Shown in pieces: positions 31,901 to 43,300 of a DNA stretch of 64,000 nt. Within the stretch, counting starts at the first letter, position 1. The number at the start of each line of letters is the position of its first letter. Origin of the DNA: Branchiostoma floridae (Eukaryota > Chordata > Leptocardii > Amphioxiformes > Branchiostomatidae); NCBI RefSeq assembly GCF_000003815.2, contig NC_049981.1:30879387-30943386 (forward strand), in the 5' to 3' direction. Under the pieces are notes generated by a model. The model saw only the letters and a list, made by a program, of their open reading frames with translations. It ran no database searches and was not told the origin of the DNA. The position numbers and the translations under genes were made by a program.

Positions 31901-34900
31901 TACTACTAAAGGATGTCACATTATACCTGAAGGAAGGGTATCACCTTGCCACTATCTTGAGAAACCCGTGCCTGATAACAGGAGACCAGGATGTGATTGA
32001 TACGTACAAGGACATCAGTGAGAAAATGCTGCAAGCTGATGAAGGCAAAATAACTCAACAACTGGCAAAGGAGACACAGATTGAGAACATTGAAAAATAC
32101 AAGTATAGTAATAAGGAAGCAATTATAGCAAGAATGACTGATGTAAAGAAACATCTCTATCGCTTCCCTTCTTTAGCAGTTGATTGCTTGGCCCTGTCCT
32201 CACACATTGAACCTACCACAGTTTGGGAGACAATAGAACAGATGAAAAACAAAAAAACGATTAGTCCCAATAATGCACACCACTTGACAGTGCTTACCAG
32301 CATCTCAGCAGAACTCAGGCTCAGAACCTACATTGCAAATAGTGGACAGAAGGAAAACTTTTCAGCTTTGGCCTCAATGGAAACACTACTGAGTCAAGAG
32401 GAATCATCCCCACTGACCGATGAAGAAGTACAACAAAAAGCACCGAAAACAGTTTTTCATCTACCTAATGAAAAACAGCTTTTCAGATATTATTATACAG
32501 CTTTACCTCTTGAAGCTGCTTTGTCTAATTGGTCTGGAGAGAATGCAGACATACAATCATTCCCAGATTTTTATGATAATTCTCCAAGAATACGAGGTCT
32601 GATGTACCTTGGGTTGTGCAAACATAGGTTGGCTATCAGCTACCTTCATGAGGCCCTTAACACAGCTGAGGGAAGTGACACTACAAAAATCATGTCTGAT
32701 ATTGGAGAAGCTAGTAATGAAATTGGTGATTATCACCAAGCTGTCAGATACTATGAACAGGTACTAACGATACATAAAAAGACCCATGGACAGAGTATTG
32801 CACATCCTAACATTGCCAAAGCACTCAACAGTCTTGGGGTAGCCTGGACTCACCTAGGTGAACACAGAAAAGCAATCAGCTACCTGGAAGAGGCGCTAGA
32901 GATGAGGAAGAGACTATATGGTCAGAGTACAGCACATCCTGACATTGCATCGTCACTGAACAACCTGGGGATAGTGTGGCAATCGGAAGGTGATTATAGA
33001 AAAGCAATCAGATACCAAGAACAGGCGCTAGAGATATGGAAAATTACTTATGGCCAGACTACAGTGCATCCTGACATTGCCAAACTACTCAACAACATGG
33101 GTGCAGCCTGGTACAATGTAGGTGATTACAGGAAAGCAATCAGATACTATGAACTGGCACTACAAGTGGGTAGGAAGTTCTATGGTGAGACGTCAGCACA
33201 TCCTCACATTGCTACATTACTCAACAGCCTGGGTGGTGCCTGGCGTGACCTGAGTGAATACAGGAAAGCAGTTAGCTACTTTGAACACACACTACATATG
33301 CAAAGGAACATCTTTGGTCAGCAAACGGCACATCCTGACATTGCTAAAGTACTCAACAACCTGGGTGTAGTCTGGAGTCACCTGGGTGAACGCAGGAAAG
33401 CAATTAGCTACCAAGAAAAGGCACTGCAGATGTACAGGAGAATATATGGTCCACATACAGTACACCCTGGCGTTGCACAATCACTCAACAACATTGGAAC
33501 AGCCTTGTACTATCTGGGTGATTACAGGAAAGCAATCAGCTATCATGAACAAGCGCTAGAGATGAAGAGGAGTATCTATGGCCAGACTAAAGCACATCCT
33601 GACATTGCCAATATTCTCAACAACCTGGGTGGAGCCTGGTGTCATCTGGGTAAACGTAGGAGAGCAGTTAACTACTATGAACAGGCACTACAAATATACA
33701 GGAGTATCCATGGTCCGCAAACAGTACATCCTGACATTGCAGAATCACTTAGCAATCTGGGGACAGTGTATAGTCAAATATGTGATTACATGAAAGCAAT
33801 CGCCTTCTTTGAACAGGCACTTAACATGTTTCGGATTATCTACGGTCAGAGTACAGCACATCCCAAAATTGCTGCAGTACTCAACAACATTGGGGGAGTC
33901 TGGAGTGAACTAGGAGATTACAAAAAAACACTCAGCTACTATGAACAGGCACTGCAAATGAAAGAAAACATCTATGGTCAAGGTACAGCACATGTTGACA
34001 TAGCATTGTCCCTTAACAACATTGGGTCAGTTCTCTCGAAATATTTGGGTGAGTCTAAAAAAGCAATCAGCTACTTTGATAGGGCACTGCAGATAATAAG
34101 AGGGGTCTATGGGCAGAGTACAACACATCCTGACATTGCCACATTACTGAGCAATCTGGGTGCAGCCTGGGCTGAACTGGGTGAACACAGGAGAGCAGTT
34201 AGCTACCATGAACAGGCACTAGAGATGAGAAGGAGTATCTACGGTCCGCATACTCCACATGCTGACATTGCAGAATCACTCAACAACCTGGGGACAGCAT
34301 GGAATAAAAAAGGTGATTCCAGGAAAGCAATCATCTACCATGAACAGGCACTTGAAATGTATAAAAGTTTCCATGGTCGGACTAATGCACATCCGGACAT
34401 TGCCAACTCACTCACCAACCTGGGAAGAGCCTTAAATGACCTTGGTGAACACAGTAGAGCAGTTAGCTGCCATGAACAGGCACTAGAGATGAGAAGGAGC
34501 ATCTATGGTCAGCAAACAGCACATCCTCACATTGCCAGCTCACTCAGCACCCTGGGGATAGCCTGGTACCATCTGGGGGATTACAGGAAAGCAATAAGCT
34601 ACCATGAACAGGCACTACAAATGAATAGGAATATCTATGGTCAGGGGACAGCACATCACCAGATTGCCAGCTCACTTGACCACCTTGGGGTAGCCTGGGG
34701 ACATCTGGGTCAACATTGGAAAGCAGTTAGCTACCATGAACCGGCATTACAGATGTACAGGAGTGTCTATGGTCAGAGTACAGCACATCCTGACATTACT
34801 TCATCACTCAACAACCTGGGGTTAGCTTGGCTTTGTCTTGGTGATGTCAGGAAAGCAATCAGCTACCATGAACAGGCACTTGAAATGTCCAGAACTGTCT

Positions 34901-35370
34901 TCGGTCAAACTAAAGCACATCCGCTGGTTGCCGCATTACTGAACAGCCTGGCTGAAGACTGGTGTCAACTGGGTGATCACAAGAGAGAGGTTAGCTACCA
35001 GGAACAGGCACTGCAGATGTTAAGGAATATCTATGGTCAGAGGACACCACATCCTCAGATTGCTACATTACTCAACAACCTGGGTGTAACCTGGAGTAAA
35101 CTTGGGGAACACAGGAAAGCAATTAGCTTCCATGAACAGGCACTACAGATGAGGAGGAGTATCTATGGTCCGCAAACAGCACATCCTGACATTGTCACAT
35201 CACTTAATAACTTTGGTACAGTTTCGTACAAACTGGGGGATTTCAGGGCAGCTAAGAGAACCTTTTTAGAAGCCATGGCTATGGCAAAACAAGTCTATTC
35301 TCAGGACCAAAATCATCCAATGATTAAAGGAATTGAAAGGAACCTTGCCAAGTGTAGTATCGGAAAATGA
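28945..35370 (+). CDS. NT1: nucleotidyltransferase-fold TPR protein, 1748 aa
   Basis: Exons 28945-29646, 30473-30582, 30732-30838 and 31043-35370 join to 5247 nt (1749 codons, TGA stop). The start ATG (ACAAAGATGTCT) is chosen because MSD is shared by all paralogues. Domains: two copies of a ~65-residue helical module (EVLKxLGDxxLxKG ... AAAxYxxAL) in exon 1; a TPR-like piece (KKGDSSLA...EEHFAAAL); a third module copy; a charged helix ([16 protein letters not shown]); a nucleotidyltransferase core near residues 470-565 with GS at 477-478, D489, E491 (SDLEF) and D559 (FAFDGSMP); a helical bridge; then 20 TPR units of 44 residues. The core fits the NTase pattern G[GS]...Dh[DE]h and recalls GlnD/GlnE enzymes by its distal D..MP...PLGR. 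Substrate unknown; no signal peptide or membrane helix, so probably cytosolic. First of four tandem paralogues. Confidence 0.85.
29745..30320 (-). mobile_element. LINE retrotransposon fragment (3' end) in NT1 intron
   Basis: The minus strand encodes [39 protein letters not shown] and [20 protein letters not shown]. These are the typical C-terminus of invertebrate LINE reverse transcriptase proteins. It is followed by a 3' tail ending CAATAAAGCCATTCACC. It is 5' truncated, hence inactive. Confidence 0.85.
31543..31800 (+). other. NT1 nucleotidyltransferase core motif region
   Basis: Codons for [19 protein letters not shown] run from 31543, with GS at 31552-31557, D at 31588-31590 and E at 31594-31596. 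The distal FAFDGSMP aspartate is at 31798-31800. The spacing of ten residues between GS and DxE fits the NTase-fold family. Confidence 0.75.
32803..35313 (+). repeat. NT1 TPR array: 19 full units after a divergent first unit
   Basis: 2511 nt, that is 837 residues: eighteen units of 44 and one of 45, each beginning HPxIAxxLNNLGxAW and ending YGQxTA. Odd and even units tend to alternate [10 protein letters not shown] and [10 protein letters not shown]. The last four units resemble the last four of NT3. Confidence 0.93.
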
Positions 35371-35904
35371 CACATGGCAGTGATGACACCATTTCCAAAA
35401 TCATGTTCGCTAAGCAGAATATTGCTCTCAAAAGTTATGTTGTGGTGGATGTCGGTCTCTTAATCAAAAACATGTGAAAACTATATATTTCGTCACTGGA
35501 CGTGGCAGGGAGGTAAAAATGAACAAGACAAGTTTCCATACTCATTTGAAGAAGTACAATGGGCAGTAGACCATACTCCATGGACCGCAAGCTTTTCCAG
35601 TAGGGTGGAAGTAAATAGAGCAACGCCACTATTGTATAGTGATTGTTATGTTGGGTCTGGAGCAGACAGTGCCACACTGCAGGTGAAGGGAACATCCCCG
35701 CCGTTGCCGACATCAGCAAAAGGAGAGACACCACAGATGCAGGGAACACCCCAACTGACCTCGGTAGATGCTGACTCACTACCGCAACAAAAAGTATTTG
35801 AAACTCCTACACAACGCGAGTAATACATTGTGCTTGCGACGGGTTGGTGACCACTTCACACTACATCTAGTAACACCGCAACCTGTAACCTTTGCACTAG
35901 CCCC

Positions 35905-36136
35905 AATAAGCCCTTTCGCAGAGGTCAGAACGCAAGTGCGGCGACAGGAATTCGAGTTTATATGCCAAAGGGTAAGGGTCCGAAATTGTAAACAGTCCTT
36001 GTCTGGACCATTGTTTCGATTTGCATAACAATGTCAGGACGGGTTTTATTTTCAATTTCGGGGCCATATCCTTTGACATATTACCTAGAATTCCTGTCGC
36101 CGCACATGCTTTCTAACTTCTGTGAAAGTGCCTATT
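35905..36136. mobile_element. MITE with long inverted arms, copy 1
   Basis: Left arm AATAAGCCCTTTCGCAGA ... GCGGCGACAGGAATTC; the right arm is its inverted counterpart, GAATTCCTGTCGCCGC ... GTGCCTATT. The arms run almost to the centre. The same family lies at 39548-39795. Confidence 0.8.
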
Positions 36137-36265
36137 CTGAGATGTACACAGCTAGACAATGTTCTCACGTATGAATGTGGCCAGCACATGGTTGTCACCT
36201 GGATTTGCAGTGGTCAGTTTGCTAAGCCTAATCAACAAGAAGTGTACAGTACAAGTCTGCTTTAC

Positions 36266-36354
36266 CTCCCGTGAGAGTTTGGCCATCACACGGCTGACGA
36301 CAGTCTCCTCTTGCAGCGGTGGTAGCTTCTTTATTTCAACCATGCCTCTTGCAC
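36266..36354 (-). other. Exon-like open stretch on the minus strand
   Basis: On the minus strand, CCCCTCCAG precedes and GTAAAG follows an 89-nt open segment reading ARGMVEIKKLPPLQEETVVS then RVMAKLSRE. It may be a stray exon, an old gene fragment or chance. I do not recognise the protein and see no neighbouring exon. Confidence 0.25.
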
Positions 36355-36889
36355 CTGGAGGGGCTTTATAGGAAAAGTCATTAAATTTGCATGAAACATT
36401 TGACTGATTCTTTGAATTAGGGAACCTAGTTTCATGTCAAAAATGCACCTCCTACAAACTGTACAGAAGTCAACGTATAATCTGTGATACCTGAGAACCA
36501 ATTCTTCAGAAGAATGCAATTTGACACAGTTTGAACCTGTCGTTGCAATTGTCGAAAGTTAAACTAGAATCTGGGAAACTAACAACATCACTCCGACTTC
36601 ATTTGAAAATTGCTTCATCCACATTCAAAACACTGTGCAAGAGAATTGTGTGACCCCTGATCTCCAACCCTTACGACTTGGCACGGATAAGGACTATGAG
36701 TATCGATTTTGTGATTTGATGATAGGTTTTTGTTCTGTAAATGTTGTGCTTAGCCACTGAGGGAGCTACCCCGTTTTAAAATAGAAACGGGAGAGAGAAA
36801 AGGGGAGAGTTGTTAAAGATGTATAAGCTTAGTCCGTGTATTTTGTGTACATTAGGTGTACAGATAACTGGTCACTAGAAATTCGGATA

Positions 36890-37800
36890 ATCTTATGAAA
36901 TGGAGGCTTATATTTAAATCTAGCTGCTGGAGATAAAGTTTGTTAAACAGGTCGATCGAAAGTGCATGCTTCATATGATATCCATAACTCTTGTGTGGTG
37001 AAAGGACATTTCGGTTACCATAGCAACAGTCACCATGGTAACTACCACTTGTTGACACAAATCATGCAGCCAGATACATTTGCTGATTGGATATTGCAGG
37101 AAACTGACATTTTTCTGCCAGCCATGTTGATTTGAAAGCGTCCGATTGCATGTTATGATCACCAGTAAAATTTCTCTGGACTGATGTAAACGCTTCTGGA
37201 TGTTGTGATAACCAATGAGAGGTCTTCTTCCCCCAAATGTTCTTGTCACATTATAGACATCTCACCGTTGTACAGTGTGGCGATATTAGTTCCAAACCTC
37301 AGTAAAAATGTACATAGTCACATTTCTCGTAGATATATGTAACTACCATTGGTTATGATTATGATATTTCTTGCTATATACCTGAACTAATTTGTGTTAA
37401 TTACACAGATTGTATTGTGCCCAACATGTAAATAAACATCATGTAGCTTTGTCCTGTTATTTGTCGTCTTTTTTATGGCCTTTGTGGTCATTTTTTCCTC
37501 AGTGTCACTGATGTCTAGTAGGAAATCAATCTCCAAGCAGATCTTATGTCGGAAGAGGGTACCAATTTATAACTTGGCCATAGAAATGTTTAAATCTGAA
37601 ATCGACACGGAAAATGGCAGCTAGAAAAATGTGGTGATCTAGCCGCCCAAAAATGTTTCTTTGACATGACTAGAAGTCTAGAAGTACTGGAAAACATTAA
37701 CTGACGGTGACTCCTCAAATAGTAACAGAGAAACTCTCAAGTGCTACTCAGGCATGTTTTGGTCATATTTAAAGTCTGTGAAAACATCCTGTCTAGAGTC
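36890..37800 (+). repeat. Spacer block A, copy 2 (3' of NT1)
   Basis: Homologous to 26730-27900 and 47240-47900. It carries the X-box-like pair, the CACCGTTGTACAGTGTGGC block and TGTAAATAAA at about 37427-37436. It may serve as the NT1 polyadenylation region, about 2 kb after the stop. Confidence 0.85.
37014..37042. promoter_or_regulatory. Pair of RFX/X-box-like sites (block A copy 2)
   Basis: GTTACCATAGCAAC at 37014-37027 and GTCACCATGGTAAC at 37029-37042 both match the X-box pattern, one base apart. Confidence 0.55.
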
Positions 37801-38384
37801 TTCAAAGCAATGACCATTGCCGCTGACAGCAGTTGTGGACACGCCTTAGAATCACTCCTTTTCTTGTCAAGAAGATACTTGAATCTGCAAGCAGGGGCAA
37901 AATCATGATCGATGACGTAAGCATAGATTTGATAATATTGTCCGAGTGATCATTGAAAAAAATTATGAGGCTGAATCGGTGCAGGTTCTTAGAAAAGCAA
38001 AAGGAGTTTATCACATGAAAGCTTACATACACAAACATAGAATATGTTTCAGCCTCAAGTTTCAAACCTGTGCACACTAAAGAACCCAACACACTTAAGG
38101 ATCAGGGTAGGGGTGACCCAGTGTACAAATGTATAAAGGGGGGGGGTCTGTATCGTACAAATGAGGTATGCGTAAGGCCTCCTTCTGTAATTAATGTTAT
38201 AGAAATGCAGGATGGTATAAAGATAAAGCAGTGTGTCTTTTTGGCCCTTTTCCTCTTGAATTTTTAACCAACTTTTGGATGCTACATATTTTCGGTGACC
38301 ACACGGTTTCCCCAAAACACAAAACAAAGTGTGTTACAAAAGCCAATGAAAAACCAAGTTTGACACATGCAGTCGGTCATAATG

Positions 38385-38870
38385 ATGAATGATTTATTGA
38401 GAAAACACTCTCACAGCCCAACAATGGTAGCCAGCTGTCGGGCTTAACAACGTATTAAAATCAAGTAAGGGGTGGGTAAAATATCAATCAAACATTAAAA
38501 GGAATGCGTGATTAAAAGCGAAACACTTGACGAGAAACTTGATGTTAGACTGAGACGTTCACACCAATACAGTGTAAGCAAGTTAATTGCACAACGGATA
38601 ATCGCACACTTCTGTTAATTGCACGAAATCGCCAAATCCCATGGTGGTGCGGCCCAGCTTATTGACTTCGCTTTGTTGCACTATTCGGATAATTGCACGA
38701 AATGCACTGGCAAATGGGGTGTGCATTTAAGCGGCTTCTATTGTACATATAGACGTTACAACAGTAGGAGGCACTTAGATACAGACATGGTTTGATCAAC
38801 AAAAGAGTCATATGGGGCATGGCACTGTTTCTGTAATATTAGCTGTCAGTCATGCATTTGAAGAAACAAC
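38385..38870 (-). mobile_element. LINE 3' fragment upstream of NT2, split by a MITE
   Basis: The minus-strand tail starts from ATTTATTGAGAAAACACTCT. At 38765-38845 it matches the last coding part of the 29.7-30.3 kb LINE (AGTCATATGGGGCATGGCAC versus GGTCATGTGGGGAATAGCAC). A shorter fragment than the NT1 copy. Confidence 0.65.
38570..38743. mobile_element. Tc1/mariner-like MITE with TA target site
   Basis: The ends read CAGTGTAAGCAAGTTAATTGCACA-type on the left and, inverted, CAATAGAAGCCGCTTAAATG on the right, each flanked by TA (38568-38569, 38744-38745). AATTGCACGAAAT recurs inside. It is inserted in the LINE remnant. Confidence 0.6.
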
Positions 38871-38959
38871 AGTGAAGGAAACGAAGTCCTGAATATTTTA
38901 TGCTGAAGACAGCAAACAGTCTGTAAGTTGCACCTAGTTGCACCTGTACGTCCCGAGAG

Positions 38960-39193
38960 ACCACATGTGACGTAATCCATGACCTTTGTCCCAGGTCATT
39001 AGCCACTTTGCATAACAAAGGGTTGTTGAGTCAACGGAAAGCCCCGGAAGTGAACAGGAAAATTTTTGCCTGGGTCTGAGGGAAGCCCCAGAACTCGGAC
39101 TGGTACAGGGGGAAACAGGCAAGTCTCTTTCCAGCCAGGTTCACAGCTGTCTCGGAGATACAAGAAAGATTTGTACCAGTTGCACACATCCAG
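38960..39193 (+). promoter_or_regulatory. NT2 upstream module and non-coding first exon
   Basis: TGAGTCA at 39027-39033 lies two bases before GGAAAGCCCC (39036-39045, a kB-like variant). The conserved first-exon text (GGAAACAGGCAAGTCTCT, CCAGGTTCACAGCTGT) leads to ACATCCAG/GTGAG with GT at 39194. Confidence 0.6.
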
Positions 39194-39547
39194 GTGAGAC
39201 TCTTTATAAATATCTCGGACATACAGGCGAGATTTAGACAAGCCACAGATATGTCTCAGACATAGACATATTTCAGACATCCAAGGTAGATTTAGATATG
39301 TCTTAGACATCCAGGTGAGATTTAGACATGTCTCACACATCCAGGAGTGATTCATACAGGTCTGAGACATCTAGGTGATATTTAGATACGTCTCAGATAT
39401 TCAGGTGAGACTTTGACACGCCTCAGACATTCAGATTAAGACACGTCTCAGACACCCCCGGGTGAGATACAGAGTGTGACATGTCTCACATAGCCAGGGT
39501 AGCTTTAGACATGTCTCAGACTCCCGGGTAGATTTAGACGTCTGTTT
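39194..39547. repeat. Minisatellite of splice-donor-containing units
   Basis: About ten diverged units of roughly 30 bp with the pattern GTGAGATTTAGACATGTCTC then AGACATCCAG. The unit equals the NT2 first-exon end plus its donor, so several units retain CAG/GTGAG. Confidence 0.85.
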
Positions 39548-39795
39548 ATAAGCCTTCTCACATTAGTTAGGACGCATGTGCGGCGATAGGAATTCTGGGT
39601 GATATGTCAAAAGGTAAGGCACACAAAAAGTAAACAAAACCCGTCTGGACGTTGTTATNNNNNNNNNNNNNNNNNNNNNNNNNNNNNNNNNNNNNNNNNN
39701 NNNNNNNNNNNNNNNNNNNNNNNNNNNNNNNNNNNNNNNNNNNNNNNNNNNNNNNNNNGCCGCACATGCGCTCTAACTAATGTGAGAAGGCTTAT
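39548..39795. mobile_element. MITE with long inverted arms, copy 2, containing an assembly gap
   Basis: Left arm ATAAGCCTTCTCACATTAGT ... GTGCGGCGATAGGAATTCT; right arm GCCGCACATGCG ... ACTAATGTGAGAAGGCTTAT. Same family as 35905-36136. The 100 N at 39659-39758 replace its centre, so its true length is unknown. Confidence 0.75.
39659..39758. other. Assembly gap (100 N)
   Basis: Exactly 100 N. The flanks are the two arms of a palindromic element, a likely cause of the assembly break. Confidence 0.98.
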
Positions 39796-40303
39796 CCTGG
39801 CAACTTACAAGGGCTACGTAGGGGTTTATAAACGCCTAAACTTGTATGTGTATACTGTCATTCAAAGATAAATCAACAATGCGCCAGTGTAGGCATGAAA
39901 AATATTGTTTAAGACCACAATGATTCGTATCAATATGTGCATTTACATGGAGGAAACTTTCATAATACATGTTATTGATCAAGTACCGTACGTTCAGTGA
40001 CTTAAGATACTATTTATACGTGCAAGCAACCATAGAACAATACCAGAGGTAGATTAGAATAACAAAACAATGGATTGATGAAGAAGAACTTGCTATTACA
40101 TGTAAGTCCTCCGTTTCGGGACCCCAGTAGTTTGTATTTAATTTAACTCTGTATGGCCATAATGGTCTGGTCTGGTTATTACAAACATAGTTCCAAAAGT
40201 GTATGTCACCTCCAAAAGTAAAAGAAAATCTGTTATTCAAAAAGATTGTTCTCTCAATTCTTTCAAAGTTGATCATTGGGGAAGAGATAGAGTGGAAACG
40301 AAG

Positions 40304-43300
40304 ATGTCTGACATCAATATGACCAGCCTGACAGAAAGGTTACAGGACTTGGAGTTATGCCTCAAGTGTCAGCACAGCCAAAAAGTCGGCTATGGGCGAG
40401 CACTCAGAGAAGCCATTCTCCGTATGGATCTCGTTATGGAAATAGAAGTCTTAAAAAGTCTTGGAGACCTGCATCTTAAGAAAGGCAAGAGGGGCAAAGA
40501 TTCAGCAGAGTTTGACAAGGCTGCTGCCCTGTATGCCGCTGCCCAACTACGCTGCACAGATCCAGACATGGGACAAACACTGGAACATCGTATCGGCTAC
40601 ATGGAGAAACTCTCCAGACAACTGCTGCAGGGGTACACTCCACACTTCCGGTGGTTGTCACCAGACTACTGGGGTACTGCTGACGGTAATGTCTTAAGGG
40701 TGGCAGAAATTTGTGATCAGTTAGACAGAGGTAACACAGAATTCCAACATTCTGTTGATGAGACTTACACAGAAACATTAGTGACATCAATAGGAAATGG
40801 TGACATGTTCTTGGAGCTTGAGATTTTAAAATCTCTTGGAGATTTCTACCTTGGAAAAGGAAAGGAAACCTTTGATCTATCCCAGTTCTCCAAGGCAGCT
40901 GCCATGTACGGCAAGGCCCTGAGAAGATGTGAGGATCCTGGTACCAAGCAGACTCTGCACCATCGTGTCCTGTACATGGTGAGGATCTGGGGAGCAGTGA
41001 GAAGGGTGAGTAGTAAGAGCTTTCCTTCTCAATGCAAAGCTCTCATTGTACATGTACATGATTATAACACACACAACCAGTGCACATGCAAAGCATTTAT
41101 GACATCCTTTAGAGACCCCAAAACGAATGAGGGGGCATAGAAGTCCAGCCAAAAATGCTGCTGCTACGATTTGCTGCTAACAAACTGAACACCAGAGAAT
41201 TTACTTAGTATTTGATCCGCTCGCACCAGGAGGTTTAACTAACTCTTCAGTGTAGTGGGTTTACATGTACATGTATTAAAAAAACATGTAAATGGCAAAG
41301 TGCTGGGTAAAAAACGATGGTAATTGTGGATTACTTCCCTACAGTCAACATGGAACATTTCAAGACAAACAGAAAGAAGATCGCCCATGAAGCATCAGTT
41401 TGGGAACATCACAAGAGCTGAAGTTACTGAGGACCATCCTATCCATCAAGGCACAGCAAGGTGGGAATACTTTATGATTAGCTTCAAAAGTGGTGTGCTG
41501 ATTTGGTCTGTGCTCGGAGGATTTGTTTTCTGGATGGGTATTTGTTGTTCTTCTGTACCGGTACCTGCAGTTATTACTGTCAGTCGAGTGTCAGGACGTG
41601 AGTAGAAAGATGGCGTCACTGCAAAGGTCAGACTCGTAGGAATGACAGGAAGTATAGCTCAGAGGTGATGCATCTACTTGTGTATCAGACATTCTAGGTC
41701 AAGGGGTCAATGCTACTAATTTACAGTGTATTTTTGCACTGTTTGTATTTTTGCACTTCAATAATTTCTATTGACGTTAAGCATAATCAATAAACAACAA
41801 TCATACAAGACATACGAAGAAACTTTTAAAGATTCGCGGAAGCATAAGGTCTTCAGATTCTTGTTAGGTTTAAAAAGATTGCATTATGATAAAGATTAAA
41901 ATGATGATGATACACAATGTAAATCGCATCTCTAAACCCAACCTACTAGTACTTAGTCATTCTCCTTTTTTCAGTCAGTATCAAGACCACCTTAAGAAAG
42001 GTGAAGCCTCCCTTGCCAGGGCAGACCTGGACTCAGCTGAGGAGCACTTTGCAGCTGCACTCAAGTCAGTACACATGCCAGGTATGGATGAACACAGGAA
42101 AACATTGTGCTTGGAACATTAAATATCTCAAAACATTGACAGTACAGGACTAATGAAGACAAAATTATAAAAGTTTTATTAAATCTTTCAAAACATTGAC
42201 AGTACAGGACTAATGAAAACAAAATTATAAAAGTTTCATTAAATCTTTCAAAATATTGACATTACAGGACTAATGAAAATCCTGACAAAAATAAAATTAT
42301 AAAGATTTACTTTAATAGAAAACAGAATCCAACAAAGAGAAACTTAAAAGAGATAAACCTTCTAAAATGTTCTATACCAAATATCATGTAACCCAGTATG
42401 TTTCTCCCAGATCCCACAGCCCAGCAGTACCAGAGAGAGGTGGAGCCCCTGTGCATGTTGGGGGTTGTCTACAGTAAGCGAGGTCAGCAGACAGGAGACG
42501 GGGGAGACTTTGTCAAGGCAGCAGCACTCTACAATGCAGCAATAGCCAGGTCAGAGGATCATGTCCTCAGGGGTAAAATAGCAACAGATATTGAAGAAGT
42601 AAATAAGTCATTTCTCAAATTTATCTTCGATATTGATTATACTGTAAGCCCAGAGAACACACAAAACCACAAGAAACAGCTGAAGGAGATGCGGGACCAG
42701 ATCAAGCTGGAGATGGAAACCATTGACCAGCAGCTGGATCCCTATGTACATGATGAGGATGACCCATGTGTCAAAGAGATAGAGGCAAAACGAGCTCAGG
42801 CTGTTCGGAAGTTGTTTGAGAACATTGCACAACAAAGGAAGGAGTTCATAAGCCTGCTTGTAGAAGAGTGTATTGGGTTAATGGGTCATTCTCCCTGTAA
42901 GTATGCCCTGATAGGTTTGGGTTCACAGGCTACAGGATTGGTAACTCCATATTCAGACCTGGAGTTTGCCATTTTGGTAGAAGAAGAAAGTCAAGAAAGT
43001 CTTCTGTATTTCCGCAACCTCACCCACTACCTACACCTCAAGGTGGTCAACCTGGGAGAAACCATTCTCCCAGCACTAGGTATAAAATCTCTCAATGACT
43101 TCTACTCTGAGTATCCCCTTAACAATTGGTACTATGACTCTGTTACACCACGTGGGTTTGCATTTGATGGCTCCATGCCAAAGGCAAGCAAGACTCCATT
43201 GGGCAGACAGGAAACCTTAATCGAACAGTCCAGTGAACTCATCTGCACCCCAAACAACATGGTTTCAGTACTTCTAAGGGATGTCACACTGTACCTGAAG

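Noticed and set aside
35605-35823. 72-codon frame rich in Thr, Pro and Gln downstream of NT1
   Set aside because: Looks coding-like but has no recognised family, no splice partner and no promoter. Left unannotated.
39567-39871. Open frames running through the 100 N gap on both strands
   Set aside because: They are open only because N does not encode stops. The flanks are MITE arms.
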